This document shows positions 36,177 through 45,573 of a DNA stretch of 64,000 nt, piece by piece (the stretch's first letter is position 1; the number at the start of each line of letters is the position of its first letter). Origin of the DNA: Planctomycetota bacterium (GTDB lineage: Bacteria > Planctomycetota > Planctomycetia > Pirellulales > Pirellulaceae); assembly GCA_963204915.1 (NCBI GenBank), contig CAUJHS010000094.1, forward strand, positions 91,375-155,374, in the 5' to 3' direction. A program made the position numbers and the translations under genes. Below the pieces are notes generated by a model that did not search any database, had not been told where the DNA came from, and saw only the letters and a program-made list of their open reading frames with translations.

Positions 36177-38993
36177 CTACCGAATCGTGATGAAGTCATT
36201 GTGATTGAACAAAGCCAGTACAAGATTTTCTCGAGCGCGCTGGTGAGGATCCCTCGCGGGAGGAACGGGGTCGTCGCCCTCGTAAAGCAAATCCAGACTT
36301 GCAGGTTTCGCAAGTTGATCGCTTAGGGTCGTGAGAAATCGTAAACACGCCGCTTGCTCGGAGGCGTTTGGCGCCCGCGATAGAATGATTTCGAACGCGG
36401 CAGTCACGAAGTAATCATCGAGCGACCCGGGCTTCGACGCACAATCTTGGGCAATTTGCTCAGCCAGGCGCCGTGCCTGATGGATCGCAAGTGAGCTGTT
36501 GAACATCGCAAAAGTTTGCTGCGGTCGGATCGAGTCACGGCGTCGGTAACATTCTTCTGGGTTGGCTGCATCGAACAGCGTCAAAAACTCCATTTGTCTT
36601 TCACGCGCATGACGGAAGTATAAACTGCGTCGGGGCAAAACCAGCCCCTGCGCTGCATCCCCATCGGGCCCGCCTAAGGTTAGGTCCAGTCTTCCCGATA
36701 CGTACAGAATCGCATCGCGCACCGCTTCCGCTTCGAGCCGCCGGACGTCCATGCGCCAATAGTTTCGATTTTCGGGATCACTTGCGAGATTCGCCTGAAA
36801 AGCCTGCGCCTCATCCTCGCCTGGGTTTACGGAAGGATGTGACGCCCGTTGGTATGCGGCCGAGAGGACGATCTGCCGATGCAGCCGTTTCATACTCCAA
36901 CCGCTTTTCAGGAATTCTAGCGCTAATGAATCCAGCAGTTCGGCGTGGCGAGGGCGCGCCGTTCGTAAGCCAAAATCGGCGACATCGTCTACCAAGGGCT
37001 GTCCAAAATGGCGCAACCAAACATGATTAACCGCCACCCGCGGCGTCAGCGGGTTACGTTTGTCGGTAATCCATCGCGCGAGCGCTAGCCTCCGTCCGGT
37101 GCTCGTTTTCGGAAAGATTGGGCCGAGCGGTTGGTAAGCCTCCGATTCTTGGGATAACTCATGTCGCGCCTGTTCGACGACTTTTTGGGCCGCCGCAACC
37201 TTTTCTTTCGCTGCGTCAACAGCCATTTGCTTTGAGCCGGCAGCTTGACCTTCTTCGTTGACACGGGCGCAATCAATTTGCGCCGCAAGCAGTTTCTCGA
37301 CCGCTTCCGAAAACGCCGCCAATCGTTCGGCGCGAGCTGCGGACTTCGCGAGAACCAGCGGGTCTGCGGCGGGCGATTTCGACCTATCGGATGAGGTAGG
37401 ATATTTCGCCTGTTCCGCCGAAATGCGGGCTTTCAACGCAGCCAATCGACTCCTTGCTACTTCAACTTTCTGTTTGGCGTGAGCGAGGGTCAAATCCTCC
37501 ACAGAATTCAGTTCACGGACTTCCGCCTGCGTTTCCTGTGGCGGAACGTTGGCGATCGACGCAGGTTCGAGCGGACGAGTCGATTCCGCAACTCGCTGCG
37601 AGATTTGTTCAACCTCGGCTTCCGCCGTCGTAACCTTCCTCTCAGCGTCAACTACCATGTCGCCAATTGCAAAGTCGCGTAACGCTGGGTAGTAGCTTTC
37701 GACGGGAAGCGAGATCGATGAGACCTCGAACGACGGCCCGCGCAGGATCGACGGCACACTAGGCCCAATTGCTTCGTCGGTTTTCGGACGTTTCGGATCG
37801 CCACGCAGCAAGAGATACGTTGCCTTGTCCGCGTGTGCGTCATAGACCCGAGGCGTTCCATCCTTTTCCGCATCGGATTGGCCGGGGACTCCGTCGATAC
37901 GGACGTCATAAGGCTCGAAGATTGCTCGCAAGGCATAGTACTCACGTTGCGAGATCGGGTCATACTTATGATCATGACATCGAGCACATTTCGCGGTGAT
38001 ACCCAAAAACGCTTTGCTCGTGTGATCTACAACGTCATCTAACCAGCTATCGCGATCAAACTTGTACCAATTTCGCGCTAAGAAGCCGGTGGCGCGCACC
38101 GCATTGTCGTCGCCTGGCGCTAACTCGTCGGCGGCGAGCATCTCTTGCACCATTTGATCATAGCCTTTGTCGGCATTGAGCGACTCAACAATCCAGTCGC
38201 GCCATCGCCAGATGTGTCGCTGGCTGTACCGGATTTCATTTCCGTAACCGGTCCAATCGCTATACCGCCACACGTCCATCCAATGACGTCCCCACCGTTC
38301 GCCGTATTGCGGACGGGACAGAAGTCGGTCAACCACTTCTTCATAGGCTTGCGGCCGCCCATCGTCGATGAATGCACGAAGTTCTTCACGAGAAGGCGGA
38401 AGGCCGATTAAGTCGATATATACGCGACGCAGCAGGACTGCTTTATCCGCAGGACCAAGCGGCGCAGTTCCAGCCTCCCGTTGCGCCCTCGCCAGGAAAG
38501 CGTCGATGATCGAAGTTTGCGAGCCTCCCTGAGCGTCTGCTTTTCCTGACCTTGCCGTCGCAACTAGTTTGGGCGCCGTGGAGAACGCGACCGGCTGGTA
38601 AGCCCAATGTTCGCGCGGTTCGGGCGGAATTGGCTCATCAGGGGCAACTGCGCCCTGGTCGATCCACATGCGCAATATCTCGATTTGCGCGTCGCTCAAT
38701 GGCTCGCCTTCACCTTCAGGCGGCATTCGAAGCGAAGCGTCGCTTTCGCTTACCTTTTGAATAAGCAAGCTATTTTTCGCATCACCCGGCGCGATGACGA
38801 CCCCCGTTGCGCCACCCCGAACAATGAGGGCTGCTGCATCAAGCCGTAAACCTGCCTCACTCTTGAGCGCTCCATGGCAAGCCGTGCATTTTGCGGCGAG
38901 TAACGGTTTAACCTCGCGGGCGTAGTCCACTTTCTCCGCATGAGTGACTGAGGAAATCAGAATGCACAAAACAATCGCTGGAATTGCTTGCAT
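36177..38993 (-). CDS. Planctomycete cytochrome (PSCyt1) - DUF1549 - DUF1553 protein with coiled-coil insertion
   Basis: The 938-residue protein has a signal peptide (IPAIVLCILISSVTHAEK), a PSCyt1 haem-like domain with CTACH at 36-40, and DUF1549 (about 150-370) with the CARCHDHKYDP motif. Residues about 445-620 are a charged helical, probably coiled-coil, insertion (EAEVEQISQRVAE, KVEVARSRLAALKARIS, AAAQKVVEQARHEL). DUF1553 follows (about 640-910: RVAVNHVWLRHFGQPLV, RHAELLDSLALEFL, RPQQTFAMFNSSLA). It pairs with the DUF1501 gene immediately downstream. Exported; biochemical role unknown. Confidence 0.88.
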   Translation of the reverse strand: MQAIPAIVLCILISSVTHAEKVDYAREVKPLLAAKCTACHGALKSEAGLRLDAAALIVRGGATGVVIAPGDAKNSLLIQKVSESDASLRMPPEGEGEPLSDAQIEILRMWIDQGAVAPDEPIPPEPREHWAYQPVAFSTAPKLVATARSGKADAQGGSQTSIIDAFLARAQREAGTAPLGPADKAVLLRRVYIDLIGLPPSREELRAFIDDGRPQAYEEVVDRLLSRPQYGERWGRHWMDVWRYSDWTGYGNEIRYSQRHIWRWRDWIVESLNADKGYDQMVQEMLAADELAPGDDNAVRATGFLARNWYKFDRDSWLDDVVDHTSKAFLGITAKCARCHDHKYDPISQREYYALRAIFEPYDVRIDGVPGQSDAEKDGTPRVYDAHADKATYLLLRGDPKRPKTDEAIGPSVPSILRGPSFEVSSISLPVESYYPALRDFAIGDMVVDAERKVTTAEAEVEQISQRVAESTRPLEPASIANVPPQETQAEVRELNSVEDLTLAHAKQKVEVARSRLAALKARISAEQAKYPTSSDRSKSPAADPLVLAKSAARAERLAAFSEAVEKLLAAQIDCARVNEEGQAAGSKQMAVDAAKEKVAAAQKVVEQARHELSQESEAYQPLGPIFPKTSTGRRLALARWITDKRNPLTPRVAVNHVWLRHFGQPLVDDVADFGLRTARPRHAELLDSLALEFLKSGWSMKRLHRQIVLSAAYQRASHPSVNPGEDEAQAFQANLASDPENRNYWRMDVRRLEAEAVRDAILYVSGRLDLTLGGPDGDAAQGLVLPRRSLYFRHARERQMEFLTLFDAANPEECYRRRDSIRPQQTFAMFNSSLAIHQARRLAEQIAQDCASKPGSLDDYFVTAAFEIILSRAPNASEQAACLRFLTTLSDQLAKPASLDLLYEGDDPVPPARDPHQRARENLVLALFNHNDFITIR

Positions 38994-39120
38994 AAGGCGG
39001 GCAAAGTGTCAACACAAAATGGGTCCGAGCCATAACGTATTGTTTGCTGGCTCGTGGTCAAGCCGTGGGTGAATTGTCGTTGACTGAATCGCCGCGTGCA
39101 ATCGACGAACTTTCAAAATC

Positions 39121-39540
39121 CTACTCGTCCCATACGGCGCGCAACGTCCGATTTTGCGAAACCGCAACCCGCAAGGTTTCGAGGAACGACTCGCCCTGGC
39201 GTTGCATTCGCGATGCGAGCTTCGCCGTACAATCACAGTCAATGCAAGCCCAAGGTTGTTCTCCCGTCTCGTCGCGGCATTTTCGTCTGGCGGTTGCGGG
39301 TTGGATGCGAACCAGTTCGAAAAACTCTTCCCAGTAAGGACGCTCCTCATCCAGCGGTGTTGTGCAAAAGCATACTTCGATCCATCGCGCCGTTCCGTCT
39401 TCCCACCATCTTGCCTGCTTCATATTCGCGACGAATTCATCGCCTGCGACGGAACCCGCGCCCAGCGTCCCGGCTTCAATGGCGCGCAATAGGGACGCTT
39501 CCTGGCCAGATCGAATTCGTGCTGTGACTAAATAGCGCAT
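39121..39540 (-). CDS. Cys-rich conserved protein of unknown function
   Basis: The 139-residue protein starts MRYLVTARIRSGQEASLLRAI, an alpha/beta ferredoxin-like start, and carries six Cys at 57, 59, 88, 99, 102 and 104 (VCFC, KCRD and CIDCDC), suggesting a bound metal or Fe-S cluster. The segment DEERPYWEEFFELVRIQ lies between. I recognise it as a conserved hypothetical, not as a named family. ATG 39540 is chosen; a TTG at 39546 is in frame. It is divergent from the zinc metallopeptidase gene, whose start lies 136 bases away, so the two may share a control region. Confidence 0.7.
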   Translation of the reverse strand: MRYLVTARIRSGQEASLLRAIEAGTLGAGSVAGDEFVANMKQARWWEDGTARWIEVCFCTTPLDEERPYWEEFFELVRIQPATARRKCRDETGEQPWACIDCDCTAKLASRMQRQGESFLETLRVAVSQNRTLRAVWDE

Positions 39541-39676
39541 ATTCAAGAAGACAACCTTTCGCTATATCGAGTTTGCGCGACGTCCTAAGATTATTGTTTA
39601 CCGAGCATTGTTGTTGGCAAGTCGGTCGCCAACCTTCTCGGAGGTCGGCGGCGCGCATTTTGCAGCTTGAGTAAAC

Positions 39677-40705
39677 ATGTCTATGCCTGCGCCCTTTCAT
39701 GAAGCGAATCTCCGCACGACGCCGATTCGTGATCTCAACCTGACCATTCAAGGCACGCGTTTAGAACCGCTTGTGCGCCAGTTCGAAGACGAGCTGGAGC
39801 AGAAGGGAATTCGACGGTTACGCCCCCGGTTTCACCTGTCGACCGAGTGGGGAGTGCCCTTTGGGACCGTGGTCATTGGCATTCCGTTTTATTTGGCGCG
39901 CCCCGACTTGTTGGCCGTGCATGCCGAACGGGTGGGCCATATCGAAGGCGCCGGTAACGAGGATATTTTGCGCTACCTACGCCACGAAATGGGGCACGTG
40001 GTGAACTACGCGTACAAACTATACGAAGACGAGGAATGGGTGAAGTTGTTCGGGTCGTTGACCCAGCCCTACCTCGAAGACTATCGGCCCGAACCATTCA
40101 GCCGACGTTATGTGCTGCACCTCCCGGGTTTTTATGCGCAAAAGCACCCCGACGAGGACTGGTCGGAAACATTCGCCGTGTGGATGACCCCGGCACGTGA
40201 TTGGCGGATGCAATACAGCGACTGGCCGGAGGCGCTCGCAAAGCTGAACTACTGCGATCGAAAACTATCCGAATTGGGCGATTGTGAGCCACTGGTCTCC
40301 GCCGTCGAGTTAGACGAAGACGTCAGTGAATTGACGATCTCGTTAGACCAATACTATGCGGGGCCAGTTCCAGAACCGGGCGATTTCCCAATTGGTTTGG
40401 AAGGCTCGTTACGTGCCATTTTCGAAGATTTGGGGCATGCTGAAGAAAGCGATCCCGCAGTGCCTCGCCATTCGGCGTCATCATTAATCCAACGATTAGA
40501 ACGGAATCTCATGGCGGACGTTTTCCGCTGGACAGGTCACTTTCCTGAGCGTACGCGGGCATTGCTACGCCGCCTCGCCCAATGCGCCGACGATCTGAAA
40601 CAGGTCTATCCGGAAGATCGCGAGCTAGAAACGGCACTGGCGCTCACCACATTTGTCACATCGCTGGCGACGAACTACGTACATCGCGGCAGCTACGTAT
40701 TGTGA
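39677..40705 (+). CDS. Putative zinc-binding metallopeptidase (Peptidase_Mx-like)
   Basis: The 342-residue protein contains the zincin motif HEMGH at 103-107 (in YLRHEMGHVVNYAYKLY), followed by EDWSETFAVWMTP at about 160-171, where the Glu would be the third ligand region. Surrounding blocks RFHLSTEWGVPFGTVVIGIPFYLA and HLPGFYAQKHPDED match the putative zinc-binding metallopeptidase family, but the N-terminal zinc ribbon found in some members is absent. The C-terminal 140 residues are helical and unassigned. No signal peptide, so it acts in the cytosol. It converges on an ATP-grasp ligase gene, a neighbourhood I associate with peptide-modifying systems by inference. Confidence 0.82.
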   Translation: MSMPAPFHEANLRTTPIRDLNLTIQGTRLEPLVRQFEDELEQKGIRRLRPRFHLSTEWGVPFGTVVIGIPFYLARPDLLAVHAERVGHIEGAGNEDILRYLRHEMGHVVNYAYKLYEDEEWVKLFGSLTQPYLEDYRPEPFSRRYVLHLPGFYAQKHPDEDWSETFAVWMTPARDWRMQYSDWPEALAKLNYCDRKLSELGDCEPLVSAVELDEDVSELTISLDQYYAGPVPEPGDFPIGLEGSLRAIFEDLGHAEESDPAVPRHSASSLIQRLERNLMADVFRWTGHFPERTRALLRRLAQCADDLKQVYPEDRELETALALTTFVTSLATNYVHRGSYVL

Positions 40706-40818
40706 ACGGAGAAACCTTGAACTAAGGCAGACGGTTTTTTGGACCATGGATAGCCGAGCGACCGCGATTCCACAGGTCGCGATGAGTTATCACGGCGTTG
40801 ATATGCGTTCTTCGTCAA

Positions 40819-41862
40819 TTACACGTTCTGCGACGCCTTGGCTTTTGATTTTCGATTACGCGAGCGGCGCTGCTCACGTTGTGGCAACCGATTTTGGAAT
40901 CGCTGCGTGGCGTTGTCGGCGATACGCGATATCAATTCAGGATATTCGACGGCCGCAGCCTTGGCGGACATGGCGAACTCGCTCTCTTGCTCTAAATAAC
41001 AATTTGCGTTTACCTCAATGACGTAGATGTCGCCCGTTTCGGCGACTCGGAGGTCGACTCGCCCGTAGTCGCGCACGCGCAGCACACGGCATGCGGTAAG
41101 CGCCACTTGTTGCAATCGCGCTCGCATTTGATCATCGATGTCTGCAACGACCGCCTTGCTTCCTTGAAACTCCGGCGTCGACTCATCGAACTTCGCCTTA
41201 GCGTCCAATACTTTCGGAGAATCGGAAGGGAACCCCGAAAAATCGATTTCAATCGGAGGAAAAGCTACGGGGTCTTGGTTACCCAACACTCCCACGTAGA
41301 ATTCGCGGCCATCAATAAACTCCTCGCACAGAGCCGCGTCATTGAGTTCCTTGTGAATGCGAGTGACTTGCTCCATTAACTCAGTCGTGTTACGCACCAA
41401 GGATTTGGCGCCATCGATGCCCAGTGACGAGTCCATGCGGCAGGGTTTAACGAACAAGGGCATGCGAAGGTTACCGCCTGTTTCCAATTCGGACTCGCGC
41501 GAGAACACCGCAAAGTCTGGATACTTGAGGCCTTCGTAGGCCAATAATTTTTTTGAAAGAGATTTATCCTCTTGCAGGTAAAGCTCGCCAGGGCCGCTTC
41601 CCGTATAGGGTATGCCGAGGAGTTCGATCACTCCTGTCGCTTCGACTAGCCCTAGCATTTGATCATTGAACTGTTCGAGCAAGTTGAATACCAGATCAGG
41701 CTTCCGCCGGCGCAACCCAGCGATCATTTTATTCAGATCGCCACGTACGCCGAAAATCGACGGTTTATGACCGGCCTGTTTGAGCGCGGATGCAATCTGG
41801 TCGATCGACTTGTCGTATTCTGGAGCGTCGCTTTCCAAATAGACCAACAGCGTAATGTTCAT
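40819..41862 (-). CDS. ATP-grasp ligase of the D-Ala-D-Ala ligase type
   Basis: The 347-residue protein has an N-terminal Rossmann-like part (ITLLVYLESDAPEYDKSI), PDLVFNLLEQFND, ELLGIPYTGSGPGELYLQEDKSLSKKLL, FVKPCRMDSSLGIDGAKSLV and the metal-binding end DYGRVDLRV...YVIEVNANCYLEQ. This is the D-Ala-D-Ala ligase fold, but the usual NPxPGL after EVN is replaced by NANCYL, so the substrate is probably not D-alanine. It could ligate amino acids to a peptide or metabolite. A basic tail (RREQRRSRNRKSKAKA) ends the protein and may bind nucleic acid or a partner. No D-Ala pathway genes are nearby. Confidence 0.85.
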   Translation of the reverse strand: MNITLLVYLESDAPEYDKSIDQIASALKQAGHKPSIFGVRGDLNKMIAGLRRRKPDLVFNLLEQFNDQMLGLVEATGVIELLGIPYTGSGPGELYLQEDKSLSKKLLAYEGLKYPDFAVFSRESELETGGNLRMPLFVKPCRMDSSLGIDGAKSLVRNTTELMEQVTRIHKELNDAALCEEFIDGREFYVGVLGNQDPVAFPPIEIDFSGFPSDSPKVLDAKAKFDESTPEFQGSKAVVADIDDQMRARLQQVALTACRVLRVRDYGRVDLRVAETGDIYVIEVNANCYLEQESEFAMSAKAAAVEYPELISRIADNATQRFQNRLPQREQRRSRNRKSKAKASQNV

Positions 41863-42022
41863 CGGGATAGCAGGTTTGCGGTAAGGCGTTTTGCCCGAAT
41901 TGGGCTATACTTGGCGCAATGAAAGTCAGCGAGCTACTGGACTAAGCAAACGCCGTGCCGCTAGTTGCCCGAAAACCGTGGCGTTTTCGACGCTTCCCCC
42001 GAATTTCGCCGCGCGACGAGTT

Positions 42023-43072
42023 TTAACAGATGCGCGGAAGTGGGGAGCCGGCAGGCTCATCGAGCGGAACGAGTTGGCCGACAACGCGCCGCACGACGAC
42101 AGGGGAGAGGCGTTGCTCGGACACCAAACCCATACGCACCGCGCCCACACTGACGGGAACCCTACGTAACGCGCAAAGCGCCTCATCCGACGAGCCCGAT
42201 GGAACGGCCACGACCATGGTTCCTTCGCATGCCATATGCAGGGCGTCCAATCCCAACAGTTCGCAGGCGCCCCGAACGTCCTCGGTGATGGGAATCTTAT
42301 CGCCTTCAACAACCATGGTTTTCCCACATGCTTCCGCCCATTCGTGAAGCACGGCGGCCACTCCCCCGCGCGTCGCATCACGAATCGCCTTGACCTCAAT
42401 ACCGGCTTGCCTCAACGCCTCGATGGCGTCGAAAAGGGGCTCACAATCCGAACGTAGGGGTGGGTCAAAATTTAGTCGTTCGCGCGCAGCCAGTACGGCG
42501 ATTCCATGTCTTCCCAGGGGGCCACTGACCAAAAGCTCGTCGCCCGGCGACAAAGACCTTGGGCCCGGCATAAGATAACTTCGTACTCCAACTCCGGAAG
42601 TGGTGATAAACAAACCGTCCACCGTGCCTCGAGGAGCGACTTTCGTATCACCTGTGACGATTTGCACTCCAGCGCGATGCGCGGCTTGCGCGACACGATC
42701 AAGTATGCGTTCCAACAACGACAGCGAGAATCCTTCTTCCAGGATGAGGGCTAGACTGATCCAGAGCGGCTTCGCTCCGGCTACGGCAAGGTCATTTGCG
42801 GTTCCATAGATCGCCAACGACCCGATGTCCCCGCCCGGAAAAAAGAGAGGCGAGACAATAAAGCTATCCGTAGTAAACACGGGCTGCCCATCGAGCGGCG
42901 GCAAGATCGCAGCATCGCCCATCTCGGCCAGAATCTCGTTTCCCACAACTGGCAGAATCGTACGGCGCAGGAAGTGTCGCATGGCGCGCCCCCCCTCGCC
43001 GTGTGTGAGCGTGATTTGGTCACTGTTTCCCACCTTAGGCGCGGGACAGTAAGACCCTGCATCCTCCGTCAT
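42023..43072 (-). CDS. hypE: Hydrogenase maturation factor HypE
   Basis: The 349-residue protein is HypE: THGEGGRAMRHF near the N-terminus, GDAAILPPLDGQPVFTTDSFIVSPLFFPGGDIG, NDLAVAGAKP, TGDTKVAPRGTVDG, and the diagnostic C-terminal PRIC, whose last Cys receives the carbamoyl group that becomes cyanide. With HypF, HypC and HypD it builds the Fe(CN)2CO centre of [NiFe]-hydrogenases. Last gene of the hypC-hypD-hypE run on the minus strand, 114 bases after hypD. Confidence 0.95.
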   Translation of the reverse strand: MTEDAGSYCPAPKVGNSDQITLTHGEGGRAMRHFLRRTILPVVGNEILAEMGDAAILPPLDGQPVFTTDSFIVSPLFFPGGDIGSLAIYGTANDLAVAGAKPLWISLALILEEGFSLSLLERILDRVAQAAHRAGVQIVTGDTKVAPRGTVDGLFITTSGVGVRSYLMPGPRSLSPGDELLVSGPLGRHGIAVLAARERLNFDPPLRSDCEPLFDAIEALRQAGIEVKAIRDATRGGVAAVLHEWAEACGKTMVVEGDKIPITEDVRGACELLGLDALHMACEGTMVVAVPSGSSDEALCALRRVPVSVGAVRMGLVSEQRLSPVVVRRVVGQLVPLDEPAGSPLPRIC

Positions 43073-43186
43073 GGTGCTAACTCAGACTGAAATGAACACA
43101 AATGATTCGATCACAGATTGACGTGCAGGACGAGTTCAAGAACGTTCTGCGAAGCAATCGGCTCGCCACTTACTCTACCGTGTTTC

Positions 43187-44302
43187 TTAGCGCGCCGTTG
43201 TTTCGTTCTGAGGTACGCGAGAGCGCGCATAGCGATAATACGCAGCGCATGCGCCCTCGGACGAAACCATGGGTGCGCCCAAAGGCGTTTCGGGTGTGCA
43301 GGCGGCGCCAAAACACTCACATTGCGTGGGTTTAATGCGCCCCATCAGGACCTCGCCACTGCGGCATGCTGTAGGCGTCACGATGCTTACCGGTTCACGA
43401 ATAAAACGACCTTCTGCGTCAAAGTGTCGCCACGCGTCACGCAAGCGAAACCCGCCTCCAGGAATCACCCCCATTCCGCGCCAAGATCGATCGCAAGGCT
43501 CGTAGACTTCGTCGACAATTCTCGCGGCATGTCGATTTCCTCGAGCGCACGCGCTACGCTCATAACAGTTCACGACGCGCGGCGTTCCCGCCTCAATCAA
43601 ACGGATGCATTCGAGAATTCCGGTAAGCAGGTCGACGGGTTCGAATCCCGTGACGACGACTGGCACTTTGTATGTTTCGGCGAACGTATGATAACTTTCA
43701 TAACCGTTCACCGTACAAACGTGGCCGGCAGCGAGAAAACCTTCCACGCCGCAATCTTTGTGTTGCATGATGTTTTCCATAGCGGGTTGCACGCGAACAT
43801 GCGCGACAAGCACGCTAAAGTTGGTGAGCCCGCGCTTGGCTGCCTGTTGCACCGCCAATGCCGTGGCGGGCGTGGTTGTTTCAAAACCAACTGCGAAAAA
43901 AACAACTTGTCGATTTGGAAACTGCTGTGCAAGTGTGACCGCATCGAGCGGCGAATACACCATTCGGACATCGGCCCCGTTTGAACGCGCTCCCAAAAGG
44001 CTGTTTTGCGAACCGGGAACTCGCATCATGTCGCCAAAGCTCGCCACCATGACCCCTGGGCGTTGCGATATTGCAATCGCCAAGTCGATGGCCTCGATGG
44101 GCGTCACGCATACGGGGCAACCGGGCCCATGAATCAAAGCAACATGGTTCTGAAGTAGTTCGTCGATTCCGTGGCTCAGCAATCCGTGCGTTTGACCTCC
44201 GCACACTTCCATAATGGTTCGACGTTGCGTCACCTCGCGACGAATGGCGTGAATCAATCGCTGGCAAATGGCCGGATCACGATATTCGTCGAGATACTTC
44301 AT
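43187..44302 (-). CDS. hypD: Hydrogenase maturation factor HypD
   Basis: The 371-residue protein carries the conserved HypD blocks: MEVCGGQTHGLLSHGID, LIHGPGCPVCVTPIEAID, FAVGFETTTPATALA, AGHVCTVNGYESY and the [4Fe-4S] cysteines near the C-terminus (TPTACRSGEVLMGRIKPTQCECFG). It holds the Fe-S cluster that reduces and accepts cyanide ligands during iron-centre assembly with HypC. It lies 80 bases after hypC. Confidence 0.96.
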   Translation of the reverse strand: MKYLDEYRDPAICQRLIHAIRREVTQRRTIMEVCGGQTHGLLSHGIDELLQNHVALIHGPGCPVCVTPIEAIDLAIAISQRPGVMVASFGDMMRVPGSQNSLLGARSNGADVRMVYSPLDAVTLAQQFPNRQVVFFAVGFETTTPATALAVQQAAKRGLTNFSVLVAHVRVQPAMENIMQHKDCGVEGFLAAGHVCTVNGYESYHTFAETYKVPVVVTGFEPVDLLTGILECIRLIEAGTPRVVNCYERSACARGNRHAARIVDEVYEPCDRSWRGMGVIPGGGFRLRDAWRHFDAEGRFIREPVSIVTPTACRSGEVLMGRIKPTQCECFGAACTPETPLGAPMVSSEGACAAYYRYARSRVPQNETTAR

Positions 44303-44382
44303 AGCGAATTGGCGGATGACTTATAGACAAACGCGCGACCTCGCGCGCAGCAAATGCGCTTAGGTAAACCCCGCGAAGCCGA

Positions 44383-44637
44383 TTAATCTGAGGCGACTCC
44401 AACCGACTCGTCTAGACCTAAATCGCGCAACATCGCCAAGACGCGAGCGGCCTCGTCGGGGTCAATTCGGCTTATGGCGATTCCCGCATGGACAAGCACA
44501 TAATCGCCAACCTCGACATCAGGCGTGCAGGCCATGCTCACGGCTCGGCGCATAGCGCCAAACTCGACCGACGCCATTGCGAACAGCGGATCTTGCTCGA
44601 TCCACGCGACAACTTTTCCAGGTACGGCCAGACACAT
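44383..44637 (-). CDS. hypC: Hydrogenase maturation chaperone HypC
   Basis: The 84-residue protein begins MCLAVPGKVV with the essential Cys2 and continues GDYVLVHAGIAISRIDPDEA. HypC carries the iron atom from HypD to the hydrogenase large subunit. The ATG at 44637 is fixed by the Met-Cys start; the longer frame to 44676 would bury the Cys. First gene of hypCDE. hypA, hypB and hypF and all structural hydrogenase genes are absent from the window. Confidence 0.95.
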   Translation of the reverse strand: MCLAVPGKVVAWIEQDPLFAMASVEFGAMRRAVSMACTPDVEVGDYVLVHAGIAISRIDPDEAARVLAMLRDLGLDESVGVASD

Positions 44638-44732
44638 CGCCAAGTTGGGTTCGGATGAAATATCGCCCCTTTTCACACCGGTTTAAACCGTCTTGCAATT
44701 TGCAAAAAGGCGTAAAGTCGAACCCCTTTATT

Positions 44733-45482
44733 CTACTCGATGTTGGCGCGTTTGCCGATGAACGTGCCGACGCGTTCGCCTCGCACCGCACGCTCAATAT
44801 TACCTTCGTTAAGAAAATTAAAGACAAGAATCGGCATGTCGTGCTCCATGCACTGCGTGATCGCCGTCTGGTCCATGACGCGCAAATTCTGTTCGCGAAC
44901 GGTATGGTAGTCTAACTGCCGGTACAGAACGGCGTGCGGATTCTTCTTCGGATCATCACTGTAGACGCCGTCCACCTGCGTGGCTTTCAGCAAAATATCC
45001 GCCTCAAGCTCCAGGGCGCGCTGCGCCGCGGCGGTGTCGGTAGTGACAAAGGGGCTGCCGGTGCCCGCAGCCAGAATTACGATCCGACCTTTTTCCAAAT
45101 GACGCCTGGCCCTGCGTCGAATATAAGGCTCCGCAACGCCATCCATTCGGATGGCGGTCATTAATCGAGTGTCGGCCCCGAGCGACTCTAAGGCGTCTTG
45201 CATCGCCAGGCCATTGATGACCGTGGCGAGCATACCCATATAGTGAGCCGTGGCTTCTTGAATGTTATCGCCGTGGCGACCCTTGAACTGGGCGCCACGC
45301 AAGATATTACCCCCGCCGATCACGATAGCTACCTGGCAGCCCAATTTCGCCGCGCGGACCACCTGTTTGGCGATCAACGTAACCTCGTCCATGCTGATCC
45401 CGCGCTCGCCTGCATGGCAGAAACTCTCGCCGGAGAGTTTCAAAACCACGCGTCGAAAGGCAGGTTTCTCCGTCATGGCCAT
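44733..45482 (-). CDS. pyrH: UMP kinase
   Basis: The 249-residue protein is the bacterial hexameric UMP kinase: [73 protein letters not shown] and the C-terminal GTFIGK. It makes UDP from UMP in pyrimidine synthesis and is feedback-controlled by UTP in known members. ATG 45482 has AAGGA six bases ahead. It follows tsf by 91 bases, giving the standard rpsB-tsf-pyrH order. Confidence 0.96.
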   Translation of the reverse strand: MAMTEKPAFRRVVLKLSGESFCHAGERGISMDEVTLIAKQVVRAAKLGCQVAIVIGGGNILRGAQFKGRHGDNIQEATAHYMGMLATVINGLAMQDALESLGADTRLMTAIRMDGVAEPYIRRRARRHLEKGRIVILAAGTGSPFVTTDTAAAQRALELEADILLKATQVDGVYSDDPKKNPHAVLYRQLDYHTVREQNLRVMDQTAITQCMEHDMPILVFNFLNEGNIERAVRGERVGTFIGKRANIE

Positions 45483-45573
45483 GGTTCATCCTTTGTTGAT
45501 GGGCGAATTAATCGGAGCGAAACCGCGAAGCTGACCCAGCGAAACCCAAGCCGCGACGGCGGCGGAACAACGG

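Noticed and set aside
41863..42022. An eight-codon frame MKVSELLD in the spacer before hypE.
   Set aside because: Too short and without any attenuator-like structure.
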